Part shown: one piece after another, positions 8,770 through 16,913 of the stretch
Numbering within the stretch: the first letter of the stretch is position 1
How the letters are laid out: each line of letters starts with the position of its first letter
Assembly (NCBI RefSeq): GCF_015326965.1
Contig: NZ_CP017659.1
Span: 3,513,501-3,577,500 of the forward strand
Direction of reading: 5' to 3'
DNA from: Paenibacillus sp. JZ16
Lineage (GTDB): Bacteria; Bacillota; Bacilli; Paenibacillales; Paenibacillaceae
DNA: 64,000 bases
Translations under genes and position numbers: made by a program
The notes under the pieces: generated by a model
Database searches by the model: none
What the model was told of the DNA's origin: nothing
Seen by the model: only the letters and a program-made list of their open reading frames with translations

Positions 8770-9432
8770 TTATTTTCCACGCTGTAGATTCATGCGTTTT
8801 TCCAGCCTTTGCACAAGCAATGAGGCGATATAACTGATGATCAGGAACAGAATCCCGACCATCGTATACGGTTCAAATGCACGGAACGACTGCGACACGA
8901 TATTTTTGGCCGTCAGCATCATCTCCACAAGCGTTATGGCGCATAGAATCGGCGTCTCTTTAAACATAACAATCAAATAATTACCGAGTACCGGAATGAT
9001 CGGCGGCACCGCTTGCGGCAGGATAATACTTCGCCAGGTTTGGGCTTTCGTGTAATTCAGTGCTGTGGCAGCCTCCCATTGTCCCTTCGGCACTCCCTCG
9101 ATTCCGGATCGGTACACCTCGGACAGATATGTGCTGTAATGCAGCCCGAGACCGATCACCCCGGCATAGAAGGCCGGAATGGAGATTCCGGTAAGAAGCG
9201 GCAGGCTGTAATACAGGAAGAAGACCTGCACCAGCAGCGGTGTATTGCGAATGAATTCGATCATTCCTTTGGTTATTAGTGACAGCACCTTAAACCGACT
9301 CCGCGCTGCAAAAGCAAGCAGCAATCCGATGATCAATGCCACCGCGAAAGCGCAGATCGTCACCCATACCGTCATTTTTAATGCACTCAAGAGCTGGGGC
9401 AGGATATCCCATACATAGTTCCAATCCCACAT
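8770..9432 (-). CDS. ehuD: Ectoine/hydroxyectoine ABC transporter permease EhuD
   Basis: A 220-aa HisM-type membrane permease with about five transmembrane helices. The EAA motif EAATALNYTKAQTWRSIILPQA contacts the ATPase. The start at 9432 (MWDWNYVWDILPQLL) is supported by GGGGAGG; the longer frame to 9456 runs into ehuC. It pairs with EhuC to form the heteromeric channel and is two bases from the ehuC stop. Substrate is inferred from the ect neighbours. Confidence 0.92.
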   Translation of the reverse strand: MWDWNYVWDILPQLLSALKMTVWVTICAFAVALIIGLLLAFAARSRFKVLSLITKGMIEFIRNTPLLVQVFFLYYSLPLLTGISIPAFYAGVIGLGLHYSTYLSEVYRSGIEGVPKGQWEAATALNYTKAQTWRSIILPQAVPPIIPVLGNYLIVMFKETPILCAITLVEMMLTAKNIVSQSFRAFEPYTMVGILFLIISYIASLLVQRLEKRMNLQRGK

Positions 9433-9434
9433 GA

Positions 9435-10088
9435 CTATAACCTCCCCGCTGTCCATTTACGCTCCAGCAGTCGAACTGCCAGCGAAACGAGCGTAGCAAT
9501 GACAAAATACATGAGGAGCAGCAGCACCAGAATCTCGGTCGTCCAGGAGATGTAATTATTGCGGAGCACCATCGCCTGATACGTTAAATCCGCCATCGTG
9601 ATGAAATAAACCAGTGAGGTGGATTTGATGAGCTCCACAAGCTGATTCCCGAAAGGGGGAAGCATTCGCAGGGACGCTTGAGGCAATATGACATTCCACA
9701 GTCTTTGCCAAGGCCTCAGATTAAGCGCTACAGCGGCTTCCCATTGTCCTTTCGGAACGGCCAACACGGCGCTGCGAACGATTTCCGAGCCGTATGCGCC
9801 GAAGTTCAACCCGATCGCGAGGATCGCAGCCAGCATTTTCGGAAGCTCGACGCCGATGAACGGAAGGGCGAAATACAACCAGAACAGCTGCACCAGCAAG
9901 GAGGTCCCCCGAAAGACTTCCACGTACACGGCTGTCAACGTGCGAATGATCCACAGCTTCGACAGTCGGCATAACCCGGCTGCAAAGGACATCACGACCG
10001 CAAGAATGGCTGAAAAGAAAGCAACTACAATCGTGATCTCCGCCCCTTTCAACAGCGTAGGGAGAAAATCAATCCACGAATTCGGCAT
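9435..10088 (-). CDS. ehuC: Ectoine/hydroxyectoine ABC transporter permease EhuC
   Basis: A 217-aa HisM/GlnP-type permease. It has hydrophobic helices at ~15-40, 50-80, 85-105, 150-170 and 185-205, and the EAA loop EAAVALNLRPWQRLWNVILPQA. It starts one base after the ehuB stop, so it is tightly co-transcribed. It forms the second half of the transmembrane channel of the ectoine importer. Confidence 0.92.
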   Translation of the reverse strand: MPNSWIDFLPTLLKGAEITIVVAFFSAILAVVMSFAAGLCRLSKLWIIRTLTAVYVEVFRGTSLLVQLFWLYFALPFIGVELPKMLAAILAIGLNFGAYGSEIVRSAVLAVPKGQWEAAVALNLRPWQRLWNVILPQASLRMLPPFGNQLVELIKSTSLVYFITMADLTYQAMVLRNNYISWTTEILVLLLLMYFVIATLVSLAVRLLERKWTAGRL

Positions 10089-10089
10089 G

Positions 10090-10956
10090 CTATTCCCCGC
10101 AAAGGGCAGCGGCCGTCATCTCGCCCGGGAGCTCTTCTTCTGTGAACCCGAACTTCTGCAAAATTTCCAGCAGCTCGCCCGACTCCTTCATTTTTTGAAG
10201 CTCCGCATTATAAGCCTCCTGGAACTCGGTATCCGCTTGGCGGAAAGCCGTAGCTCCATAACCGCGAACGCTTTCGCCGTCGATGACCGGCTGCTCGAAA
10301 TCAGCCACGCGTTCGATGCTGTCGTCGCTGGCCGAATCCAGCATCGCCTGCAGGGACGGCCCCGTCATGGTAATTGCATGCACCCGGTCTGCCTGAAGGG
10401 CGCTAATGGCCGAGGCTTGATCGGGGACCTGCACAATCCGGTCCGTAGGAATGCCGGACTTTTCCATATAGCCGATTTCGACCGCACCGGTCATAACGGC
10501 GACCTTAGCTTGGTCATGATTGGCAATATCCTCATAACTTCCGAGTCCCAGCGGATTCCCTTGCTTCACCGCAATGGCTTCCCCGATGCTGTACTCCGGA
10601 TTAGCAAACAATACGGCAGAGCAGCGATCCGGATTAATGAACATGCCTGCGGTAATTAGATCAAACCGCTCGGCCTGCAGTCCGGCAACCAGCGATCCGA
10701 ATTCCGTAAGCTCTCCCCTCATTTCCTTGATGCCAAGCCGCTCCAAAATAACCCTCGCAATCTCAACCGCTTCTCCTGTCAGCTCCCCGTTGGCCTCTTT
10801 ATAGGCATAAGGCTTCTCATTCGCAAATCCCACGGTGATATACCCCTGCTCAATGGCTTGCTCCAATGTACTCCCTTTGTCGCCGCAAGCCGCAAGCGAC
10901 ACCCCCATAATCAATGACAACATCAGTACAACCACTCTCTTCAAAACTTCCCACAA
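10090..10956 (-). CDS. ehuB: Ectoine/hydroxyectoine ABC transporter substrate-binding lipoprotein
   Basis: A 288-aa extracellular solute-binding protein (SBP_bac_3 family). A lipoprotein signal peptide ends in the lipobox SLAAC, so it should be anchored outside the membrane. The fold begins LEQAIEQGYITVGFANEKPYAYKE and ends EIGYMEKSG...EAYNAELQKMKESGELLEILQKFG. It is the first gene of the operon, about 290 bases after the riboswitch terminator. The start is uncertain: TTG at 10956 has AAGG immediately upstream, and downstream TTG/GTG codons near 10944-10935 are alternatives. Membership in EhuB rather than another polar amino-acid binder is from context. Confidence 0.9.
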   Translation of the reverse strand: MWEVLKRVVVLMLSLIMGVSLAACGDKGSTLEQAIEQGYITVGFANEKPYAYKEANGELTGEAVEIARVILERLGIKEMRGELTEFGSLVAGLQAERFDLITAGMFINPDRCSAVLFANPEYSIGEAIAVKQGNPLGLGSYEDIANHDQAKVAVMTGAVEIGYMEKSGIPTDRIVQVPDQASAISALQADRVHAITMTGPSLQAMLDSASDDSIERVADFEQPVIDGESVRGYGATAFRQADTEFQEAYNAELQKMKESGELLEILQKFGFTEEELPGEMTAAALCGE

Positions 10957-11245
10957 CCTTTCATTATGACTTTGGTATTCTTAAAAATGGCATGTTGAAA
11001 TTATCCATGTTAACCCATATGTTAACTGGGATTTAAGCGTATTCAGATACCTTGCATGGGTCGGACCTTCAGGGAAGATGATTCATCCATCTCCTTCCAC
11101 GCTTAAACCCAATGCCATCTGACCGATTTAATTGGTTTTGGTTAAACATTTGCAGGCCTTGCCCCTCCTCTTTAGCAGAATACAAAAAGACCACCAAACA
11201 GGGGATCTAGACATAGCTCCGCCAGCAGGGGGTCAAAAAATAGAG

Positions 11246-11276
11246 AAAAGGCCCCTAAAGAGAATTAAGGGCCTTT
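11246..11276 (-). terminator. Riboswitch-linked intrinsic terminator of the ehu-ect leader
   Basis: On the minus strand AAAGGCCC pairs with GGGCCTTT around a 13-base loop, followed within a few bases by a run of six T. It lies 35 bases after the c-di-AMP aptamer and before ehuB, as expected for the expression platform of an OFF switch. Confidence 0.85.
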
Positions 11277-11310
11277 GTTATGAACATCCATTATGTATGC
11301 AAGACCCATC

Positions 11311-11438
11311 CACTGCTGACGAGGTTAGCTGACGGACTCGGGTAAGATGGTACCCTACACTCGTGATTCCAAGTGACTCGCCCCTGATGAAACTGGTTCC
11401 CCCGCTTTCCGGAAAATGTATGCCGGAAACTAAGCGTG
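11311..11438 (-). ncRNA. c-di-AMP riboswitch (ydaO-yuaA class) upstream of ehu-ect
   Basis: The minus strand carries the conserved core of this aptamer in order: GGGGGAACCA, then GGGGCGAGTC, a variable hairpin, TAGGGTACC, ACCCGAGTCCG, and the diagnostic TCAGCTAACCTCGT. The closing P1 stem can be drawn from CACGCT (11438-11433) and AGCAGTG (11317-11311). A stem TTTCCGG/CCGGAAA follows P1. The class binds c-di-AMP and usually lowers expression of osmolyte and potassium uptake genes when the ligand is abundant. Here it should govern the whole ectoine uptake and synthesis operon. Confidence 0.93.
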
Positions 11439-11443
11439 TGTCC

Positions 11444-11472
11444 ATGATAAAGGGAACTTCAGGAAAAGTCAA
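11444..11472 (-). promoter_or_regulatory. Sigma-A-like promoter of the ehu-ect operon
   Basis: On the minus strand, TTGACT (11472-11467) and TATCAT (11449-11444) are separated by exactly 17 bases. The predicted transcript start near 11437 falls at the first base pairs of the riboswitch P1 stem. Confidence 0.8.
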
Positions 11473-11479
11473 ACCCCTT

Positions 11480-11944
11480 TAACCGCTTTTTCTGGAAATT
11501 CAGAGGCGGAAGTTCCGCTCTTCCAGGGCCTATGACAAGCATGAAAAATGCCTCATTCAAGCCTCTCCCCCAACGATGCAGTAATTTTATTCCAGTCTCA
11601 TTTTTCGCTATATAGCAGGCATTTGCCATGCCTCCCTTACTCATTCATGTGGTGGATCGTTTATGCCATGAATTACATTCGGATTGTGAAAGCTTTCCCC
11701 ACACATTTACGGCGTAAATACGGCGCAAATTTTTTTTTGAACCGCTGCGTACCGAGCCTATGAATATCGTAGGGAAATCCGAAATTCATCCTATAGTTTT
11801 GCTATTCGTCAATAGATGAATGCCTCCGGGGCTAGCGTACATTCTGGAAATTATAGGTGTTTATCTATCATTTATGCGCTATTAACCCATGCCGTACCGA
11901 GAGTATTTGCGTAGTATAGAACAAATCTAAAGGAGGTGCTTCAT
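11480..11944. other. Non-coding interval between ect leader and collagen-like gene
   Basis: No gene is supported. Short open frames here lack ribosome binding sites. The stretch must hold the promoter of the collagen-like gene; AAAGGAGGTG at 11930-11938 is its ribosome binding site. I see no clear sigma-K or sigma-A box. Confidence 0.5.
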
Positions 11945-12826
11945 TTGGAACGTTCTTCTAGAAAGAGAAAATTGTGTGCTCTTAAAAAAATAGAGAAAAA
12001 AGTCATTCATGCGAAGAAAAAGCATTGCCCGTCTCATGGTCATGGTGATCATAAAGGCCACGGCGGTGGCATTAAAAAGCGTCGATGCCCAAGAGCTATC
12101 CGTGGACCTGTAGGTCCTCAGGGTCCTATCGGACCGGTTGGACCGGTCGGACCTATCGGGCCTGTGGGACCTGCCGGACCGACAACTGGTATTGCAGGAC
12201 CTGCTGGACCTGCCGGACCTGCTGGACCTGTCGGGCCTGTCGGACCTGTCGGACCTGCGGGACCTACTGGAGCTACTGGGGCAACAGGGGCTACAGGAGC
12301 AGCCGCCGGAGGAGCCATCATCCCATTCGCATCCGGCATACCGCTTGCTCTGACCACCGTTTTAGGCGGATTAGTCGGATCCGTTGGTCTCGTAGGATTT
12401 GGTAACTCGGCCAATACGTTTACGCTGGCTGGCGGTACGATTGACCTCACTGGAGCCGCTGGAACTCTGCTTAACATGGCGTTTAACACGCCACGAGCCG
12501 GTACCATCACTGGCATCTCCGCTACCTTTAGCACTACTGTGGCGCTTTCCCTGCTGGGAACTACGGTTACAATTACAGCACAACTGTACAGTGCGCCGGC
12601 TACAAGCAACATTTTCGCACCGGTACCAGGCGCTCTTGTTACGCTGGCTCCGCCTCTTACGGGCGTTCTCGCTCTCGGTACGGTAAGCAACGGCTTCGTA
12701 GAAGGCCTGGCTATTCCGGTGCCGGCCAATACACGCCTGTTAATGGTATTCTCGGCAACCGCAGCTGGCGCAACACTTGTCACTGCAGTGGCAGGTTACG
12801 GCAGCGCTGGTGTCAGCATTATATAA
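11945..12826 (+). CDS. Collagen-like exosporium/surface protein
   Basis: A 293-aa protein with three parts. First is a very basic N-terminal ~50 residues with Cys and a His/Gly-rich stretch ([15 protein letters not shown]). Second is ~30 collagen Gly-X-Y triplets, mostly GPV, GPA and GAT, interrupted once by TTGIA. Third is a ~170-residue hydrophobic beta-rich C-terminal domain resembling BclA-like exosporium trimerisation domains. A TTG at 11945 is chosen: AAAGGAGGTG lies 7-8 bases upstream, while a GTG at 11936 is inside that site. There is no classical signal peptide, consistent with mother-cell synthesis of spore-surface proteins. Spore localisation is inference. Confidence 0.85.
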   Translation: MERSSRKRKLCALKKIEKKVIHAKKKHCPSHGHGDHKGHGGGIKKRRCPRAIRGPVGPQGPIGPVGPVGPIGPVGPAGPTTGIAGPAGPAGPAGPVGPVGPVGPAGPTGATGATGATGAAAGGAIIPFASGIPLALTTVLGGLVGSVGLVGFGNSANTFTLAGGTIDLTGAAGTLLNMAFNTPRAGTITGISATFSTTVALSLLGTTVTITAQLYSAPATSNIFAPVPGALVTLAPPLTGVLALGTVSNGFVEGLAIPVPANTRLLMVFSATAAGATLVTAVAGYGSAGVSII

Positions 12827-12848
12827 GTTTCGTTTTCCACCTGCAAAA

Positions 12849-12880
12849 AAAAGCCCCGATTTTATATCGGGGCTTTGCTT
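12849..12880. terminator. Bidirectional terminator
   Basis: Perfect stem AAGCCCCGAT / ATCGGGGCTT, A-tract upstream and T-rich tract downstream, between converging collagen-like and SDR genes. Confidence 0.88.
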
Positions 12881-12883
12881 TAT

Positions 12884-13627
12884 TTACACGGCTGTATATC
12901 CGCCATCCACCAGCAAGCTCGTGCCTGTAATGAAGGACGCATCTTCACTGGCGAGGAACAACACGGCTTTGGCTACTTCTTCCGGCTGTCCCAAGCGGCC
13001 CATCGGATGAAGGCCGACCAGGTGCTGGGTGATCGCTTCCGTTCTTCCCTGAATAAGAGGAGTATCGATATATCCCGGACATACGGCATTGACCCGGATC
13101 CCTTTAGGAGCATAATCTGCGCTCATCGACTGGGTTAACAGCTTAACGCCTCCCTTAGCGGAAGCATAGGCGGTAACGCCCGCTTTTCCGACATGGCTAT
13201 GGATTGAGCCGCAGTTTACGATCGCCCCTCCGGTTCCTTGGGATAACATTTGCTGGATTACATATTTATCGCACAGGAACACTCCTGTCAGATTAATATC
13301 AATCGTTCTTTGCCAGTTGTCCATCGACAACTGATCGGCAGGAGCATCATGAGCAATGCCTGCATTGGCGAACAATACATCGACACGGCCAAAATGCTCA
13401 ACCGTCTGCTTCACCATATTTGCAACTTCCTGTTCTTGGGTTACATCCGTTTTAACGAACAGCGTTTCAAAGCCTGCCCCTCTTAATTCATCGGAAACTG
13501 CTTGTCCCCGGTCCGAATAATCCGCGATAACAACCTTGGCTCCCTCTTCCACAAAAAGCCTTACCGCTGCTTCGCCGATCCCGCTGGCGCCTCCCGTTAC
13601 AATGACAACCTTGGATTCAAACTTCAT
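12884..13627 (-). CDS. Short-chain dehydrogenase/reductase
   Basis: A 247-aa classical SDR, a NAD(P)-dependent oxidoreductase of the FabG-like type. It has the cofactor motif TGGASGIGEAA, a structural NAG (LFANAGIA), catalytic Ser in NCGSIHSH, and the Tyr/Lys pair in YASAKGG. It ends in the family-typical FITGTSLLVDGGYTAV. AGGAGTGG eight bases upstream supports the ATG at 13627 rather than the longer frame to 13690. The substrate is unknown. It is a single gene with its own terminator. Confidence 0.93.
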   Translation of the reverse strand: MKFESKVVIVTGGASGIGEAAVRLFVEEGAKVVIADYSDRGQAVSDELRGAGFETLFVKTDVTQEQEVANMVKQTVEHFGRVDVLFANAGIAHDAPADQLSMDNWQRTIDINLTGVFLCDKYVIQQMLSQGTGGAIVNCGSIHSHVGKAGVTAYASAKGGVKLLTQSMSADYAPKGIRVNAVCPGYIDTPLIQGRTEAITQHLVGLHPMGRLGQPEEVAKAVLFLASEDASFITGTSLLVDGGYTAV

Positions 13628-13816
13628 TTGTCGACCACTCCTATTTTGTGAATTCATCATATCAGCCCCACATTCATGTAGAATTTGCATACTTCAGGCA
13701 GGATATTCCACAAGCCCCGTTTCTTTCATAGACCTACGTAGTATCGAATAACGGCTTATGAACGTTCACGACTTGATATTCGCTGCGTCCTAACCTTTTT
13801 ATCCGCCCGTCCGTTG

Positions 13817-14428
13817 TTATACCGGCCGCTCGATCGTAAACATCTCTCCCAGTGCAGAATAGATGTTTCCCGCCATACGGCTGACAGGCTTCAACTTGGC
13901 AGCGTCAATCCGGCCTTGCTCGTATAGCTCCTCCGAAACATGAAAGCGGACTACGCGGGCAATCAGCAGATCAGCAGCAGGCAGCTGATCCGCGCCATTC
14001 AACGTGACCACCTGCTCCAGCACGCATTCCATGCGAATCTTGGATTCCAGAACGCCGGGAACCTTAACAACCTCGCTTACGACAGGGGTTAGTTTGGTTC
14101 GGTCAAGCTCACTCTCGTCCGGAGGCAGGTTCGCCGCCGTTTCATTCACGGCCTCAACGTTGTCTTCGTCCACGATGTGGATGACAAGCTCGCCGCTTTG
14201 CATGGCATTTCTCGCTGTATCCTTCGCCGTGCCGTTCTTCCGCTGAACGGAAACGGACAGCATGGGGGGATTGCTCGTCAGAATGGAGAAATAACTGAAC
14301 GGCGCGGCATTCAGCACACCTTCCTCCGATAATGTCGTAACAAAAGCGATCGGCCGCGGAACAACGCTCCCGATCAGCAGCTTGTAGATGTCCCGTTCGC
14401 TTTGAGTATTCGGGTCTATGGATATCAC
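13817..14428 (-). CDS. Flavin reductase-like FMN-binding protein
   Basis: A 203-aa flavin reductase-like domain protein (FMN-binding split barrel): RDIYKLLIGSVVPRPIAFVTTL and NAAPFSYFSILTSNPPMLSVSV are the flavin-contact signatures. It probably supplies reduced flavin or acts as an NAD(P)H:FMN oxidoreductase. The GTG start overlaps the stop of the upstream dioxygenase gene (GTGA), so the two are translationally coupled. This pairing suggests a shared role in aromatic or quinone detoxification, which is inference. Confidence 0.88.
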   Translation of the reverse strand: MISIDPNTQSERDIYKLLIGSVVPRPIAFVTTLSEEGVLNAAPFSYFSILTSNPPMLSVSVQRKNGTAKDTARNAMQSGELVIHIVDEDNVEAVNETAANLPPDESELDRTKLTPVVSEVVKVPGVLESKIRMECVLEQVVTLNGADQLPAADLLIARVVRFHVSEELYEQGRIDAAKLKPVSRMAGNIYSALGEMFTIERPV

Positions 14429-15378
14429 TTGAGTTGCCCCTCTCCTGTATTTTTGACTTCTATAGGCTCCAGACCTTCCTCAATACGGGATCGCTCCGGT
14501 TCAAACAAGGCAGGAAGTTTCAATTGCTCCCCCAGCGAGTCCAGATCTTCATCCACCGTAAAGCCGGGCGGATCGGTTGCGATCTCAAACAAGATCCCCC
14601 CTCGTTCCCTGAAATATAACGATCTGAAATAGTTGCGATTCTTAATTTCTGTTGGCAAAAAGCCATGTTGTTTCACCCATTCAAGCCAATTGCCGTGCTC
14701 CTCATCATCTTGAGCACGCCATGCAATATGATGGGTCGTTCCAGCGCCTCCGGCTCCCAAAGGGATATCCCGCATCGGCAAATCAATCACGCTGCCGAAG
14801 GGCCCGGCTGACTGAAACCGTGCATAATTAACGTCCACTCCCATGAAGGTCAGTCCCATGACCTGCTCCAGCGCCTTCTTCGTTTCCTCCCATTTGCTGC
14901 TGAACAGGACCGCGCCACCAAACCCTTTGATCGCCGTATCCGGAGTAATACCGTCCACAGACCAGCCGTTATTCGGTCCTTCCTCCCGCTCAACCAGCTC
15001 AAGAGAAAGTCCATCGCGATCGGAGAACTGAAGATAATGCTCGTTAAACCGAAATGCTTTCATGACAGAAACGCCAAAGCTCCGCAGCCGCTGTTCCCAA
15101 TAAGGCAGAGCACCTTCAGGGACAACAAATGTTGTATACCCAACCTGCCCTCCTCCACGTATCCCTCTTCGTGAAGCAGAAGACGGAAAGAAGGTGATAA
15201 TGGTCCCCGGATGCCCCTCCTCATCCCCGAAATACAAATGGTAAACCTCAGGCGCATCGAAATTGACCGTCTTCTTGACCATTCTGAGTCCAAGCACACC
15301 CGTATAAAAATCAACATTTTTCTGCGGATCCTGCGCATAAGCGGTAATATGATGAATGCCTGCCGTTTGTAATGCCAT
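14425..15378 (-). CDS. MhqO/MhqA-like ring-cleaving dioxygenase (VOC superfamily)
   Basis: A 317-aa protein with two vicinal-oxygen-chelate modules. It begins GIHHITAYAQDPQKNVDFYTGVLGLRMVKKTVNFD, with a second module around residues 150-290 (THHIAWRAQDDEEHGNWLEWVKQHG ... GGILFEIATDPPGF). Metal ligands are likely HH near the N-terminus, THH in the middle and the Glu of ILFEIA. Homologues cleave hydroquinone-type rings under MarR-type MhqR control. ATG 15378 is preferred from its spacing to GAGGAG; ATG 15384 is possible. A perfect palindrome lies upstream at 15469-15484. Confidence 0.9.
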   Translation of the reverse strand: MALQTAGIHHITAYAQDPQKNVDFYTGVLGLRMVKKTVNFDAPEVYHLYFGDEEGHPGTIITFFPSSASRRGIRGGGQVGYTTFVVPEGALPYWEQRLRSFGVSVMKAFRFNEHYLQFSDRDGLSLELVEREEGPNNGWSVDGITPDTAIKGFGGAVLFSSKWEETKKALEQVMGLTFMGVDVNYARFQSAGPFGSVIDLPMRDIPLGAGGAGTTHHIAWRAQDDEEHGNWLEWVKQHGFLPTEIKNRNYFRSLYFRERGGILFEIATDPPGFTVDEDLDSLGEQLKLPALFEPERSRIEEGLEPIEVKNTGEGQLK

Positions 15379-15468
15379 ATCCATCAACTCCTCATCGTTT
15401 CGTGTCCATACCGAGGTTTCCCTACATGATTTTCGGTTCGTATGATATACACAATCTTTAATTTTAAT

Positions 15469-15484
15469 ATCTTTAATTAAAGAT
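15469..15484. promoter_or_regulatory. Perfect 16-bp palindrome upstream of the dioxygenase operon
   Basis: ATCTTTAATTAAAGAT is self-complementary over all 16 bases, about 90 bases upstream of the dioxygenase start, with a partial copy (AATCTTTAATTTTAA) at 15453-15467. MhqR-type MarR repressors bind short AT-rich palindromes beginning ATCT in this position, so it is a good operator candidate. Confidence 0.55.
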
Positions 15485-15534
15485 TATATTTTTTTCATAC
15501 CATTGTCAAGCGGCCCTTCACAGCCAGGACAGAC

Positions 15535-15573
15535 AAAAAGCCGCCAAGAACGATTCCACGCTCTTAGGCGGCT
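15535..15573 (-). terminator. Terminator of the AI-2E-family transporter gene
   Basis: On the minus strand AGCCGCC(T)AAGA pairs with TCTT(G)GGCGGCT, with a T5 tract following. Confidence 0.85.
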
Positions 15574-15609
15574 CCAGTATGCAGCTTCGGCCACATGTCT
15601 ATCCCGCGT

Positions 15610-16689
15610 TTATGCTTTTTGCCATTTTTCCTTAAAGAACAGCTGATACACTCTGGTTACGATAATCTTAATGATCATGTAAATCGGTACCACCAGCAGA
15701 ATCCCTATAATTCCGCCCAGATCCTGTCCCACCAGAACCAGGATAATGATTGTAATGGGGTGAATTGCCAGTTGTTTGCCGAAGATATACGGACCAATCA
15801 GGTTATCCTGAATCTGCTGGGCTGCCAGAATGACAACAAGCGACCAGATCGCCGTCCCCGGGGATTGGATGAACCCGATGATCACAATCGGGATCGAGGA
15901 AAGAATAGCTCCAATAAACGGTATGAAATTCGCAATGACAGCGACAACCGTCAGCAGCAGCGCATAAGGCAAACCAATAATCAGGAACCCGATATACATC
16001 AAGACGCCCAGCGCCAGATTGATGAGGACCCGGCCCACGATAAACCCTTTGAGCGCGTTATTGATTTCATCCAGCACCGATGCGCCCACTTCCTTGAACC
16101 GGTTAGGTAGAAAGCTGACAATCATCTCCCCGAACTTCCCGCCTTCCTTCAGCATGTAGTACAGCATGATCGGGAACGTAAATAAAACGATGGCAAAATT
16201 CGAAACAAACGAAAACAGGTTCATAATATAATTCGTGAGGAACGTGAAGCCTTGGTTCAAATAATCGGTTAGCTGTGTAAGCGGATTGGAGTTCTCCGGG
16301 AATATATCCTTGAAGAAGCCGTTATTCTCCCATTCCTGCAGCTGCTCGCCAAGCTTTGCAAACAAAGCGGGGGCATTCTGTACAAGGGCCACGATCTGAT
16401 CCCGCAGGGATGGCCATACTCCAATAATAAAACCTGTAAGGATACCTGCAAACACGACATATATGAGCAGAATGGCCAGCGAGCGATTTAGCTTGCGCTT
16501 TTCGAGATAATCAACCAGCGGCCTGAGCAGGTAATAGAAGAATCCGGACAGCATCAGCGGCACAAGGATGATCGAGAAGAACGAAAGTACCGGTCTGAAT
16601 ATAAAATCCACCAGCGACCCCAAATAAATAATAATGAGGACCAGGATCACGGCAAGACATAATTTGAAAAACTTGTTCATTTTCAGCAA
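15610..16689 (-). CDS. AI-2E family transporter (PerM/TqsA-like membrane protein)
   Basis: A 359-aa polytopic membrane protein. Two helices lie at ~10-45, a helix at ~70-90, a long amphipathic loop at 95-150, then helices at 155-185, 210-260 (the conserved glycine-rich GLPYALLLTVVAVIANFIPFIGAILSS region), 270-300 and 310-345. This is the AI-2E transporter (UPF0118) pattern. Family members export autoinducer-2 or act as Na+/H+ antiporters, and the substrate here is unknown. The TTG at 16689 is favoured: GGAGAAGGGG lies eight bases upstream, while the ATG at 16680 is 17 away. Confidence 0.9.
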   Translation of the reverse strand: MLKMNKFFKLCLAVILVLIIIYLGSLVDFIFRPVLSFFSIILVPLMLSGFFYYLLRPLVDYLEKRKLNRSLAILLIYVVFAGILTGFIIGVWPSLRDQIVALVQNAPALFAKLGEQLQEWENNGFFKDIFPENSNPLTQLTDYLNQGFTFLTNYIMNLFSFVSNFAIVLFTFPIMLYYMLKEGGKFGEMIVSFLPNRFKEVGASVLDEINNALKGFIVGRVLINLALGVLMYIGFLIIGLPYALLLTVVAVIANFIPFIGAILSSIPIVIIGFIQSPGTAIWSLVVILAAQQIQDNLIGPYIFGKQLAIHPITIIILVLVGQDLGGIIGILLVVPIYMIIKIIVTRVYQLFFKEKWQKA

Positions 16690-16913
16690 AAAGCATGCCC
16701 CTTCTCCTATTTTTTCACCATCGTATCATGACCATGTATCCATATACAAATCGCTCCCATCTGCACTGTTCAGAGTGTCGGATCCTAAGGTGCTATCGCT
16801 TTTATAACCATTCCGTTCACTTCATCCTGGAGATATATACTTCTCCTAACGCCTCACGTATAATATGTAGGATTGCAAGGGTAAGGCTATAGTGTAGGAG
16901 GATATTATAAAAC

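Noticed and set aside
11278..11644. Two short minus-strand open frames of about 60 codons
   Set aside because: They lie over the promoter, the c-di-AMP aptamer and its terminator and have no ribosome binding sites; the RNA structure explains the sequence.
12118..12783. 221-codon minus-strand frame opposite the collagen-like gene
   Set aside because: The Gly-Pro triplet repeat reads as a Gly/Pro-rich repeat on the opposite strand; there is no start site and the sense gene is clear.
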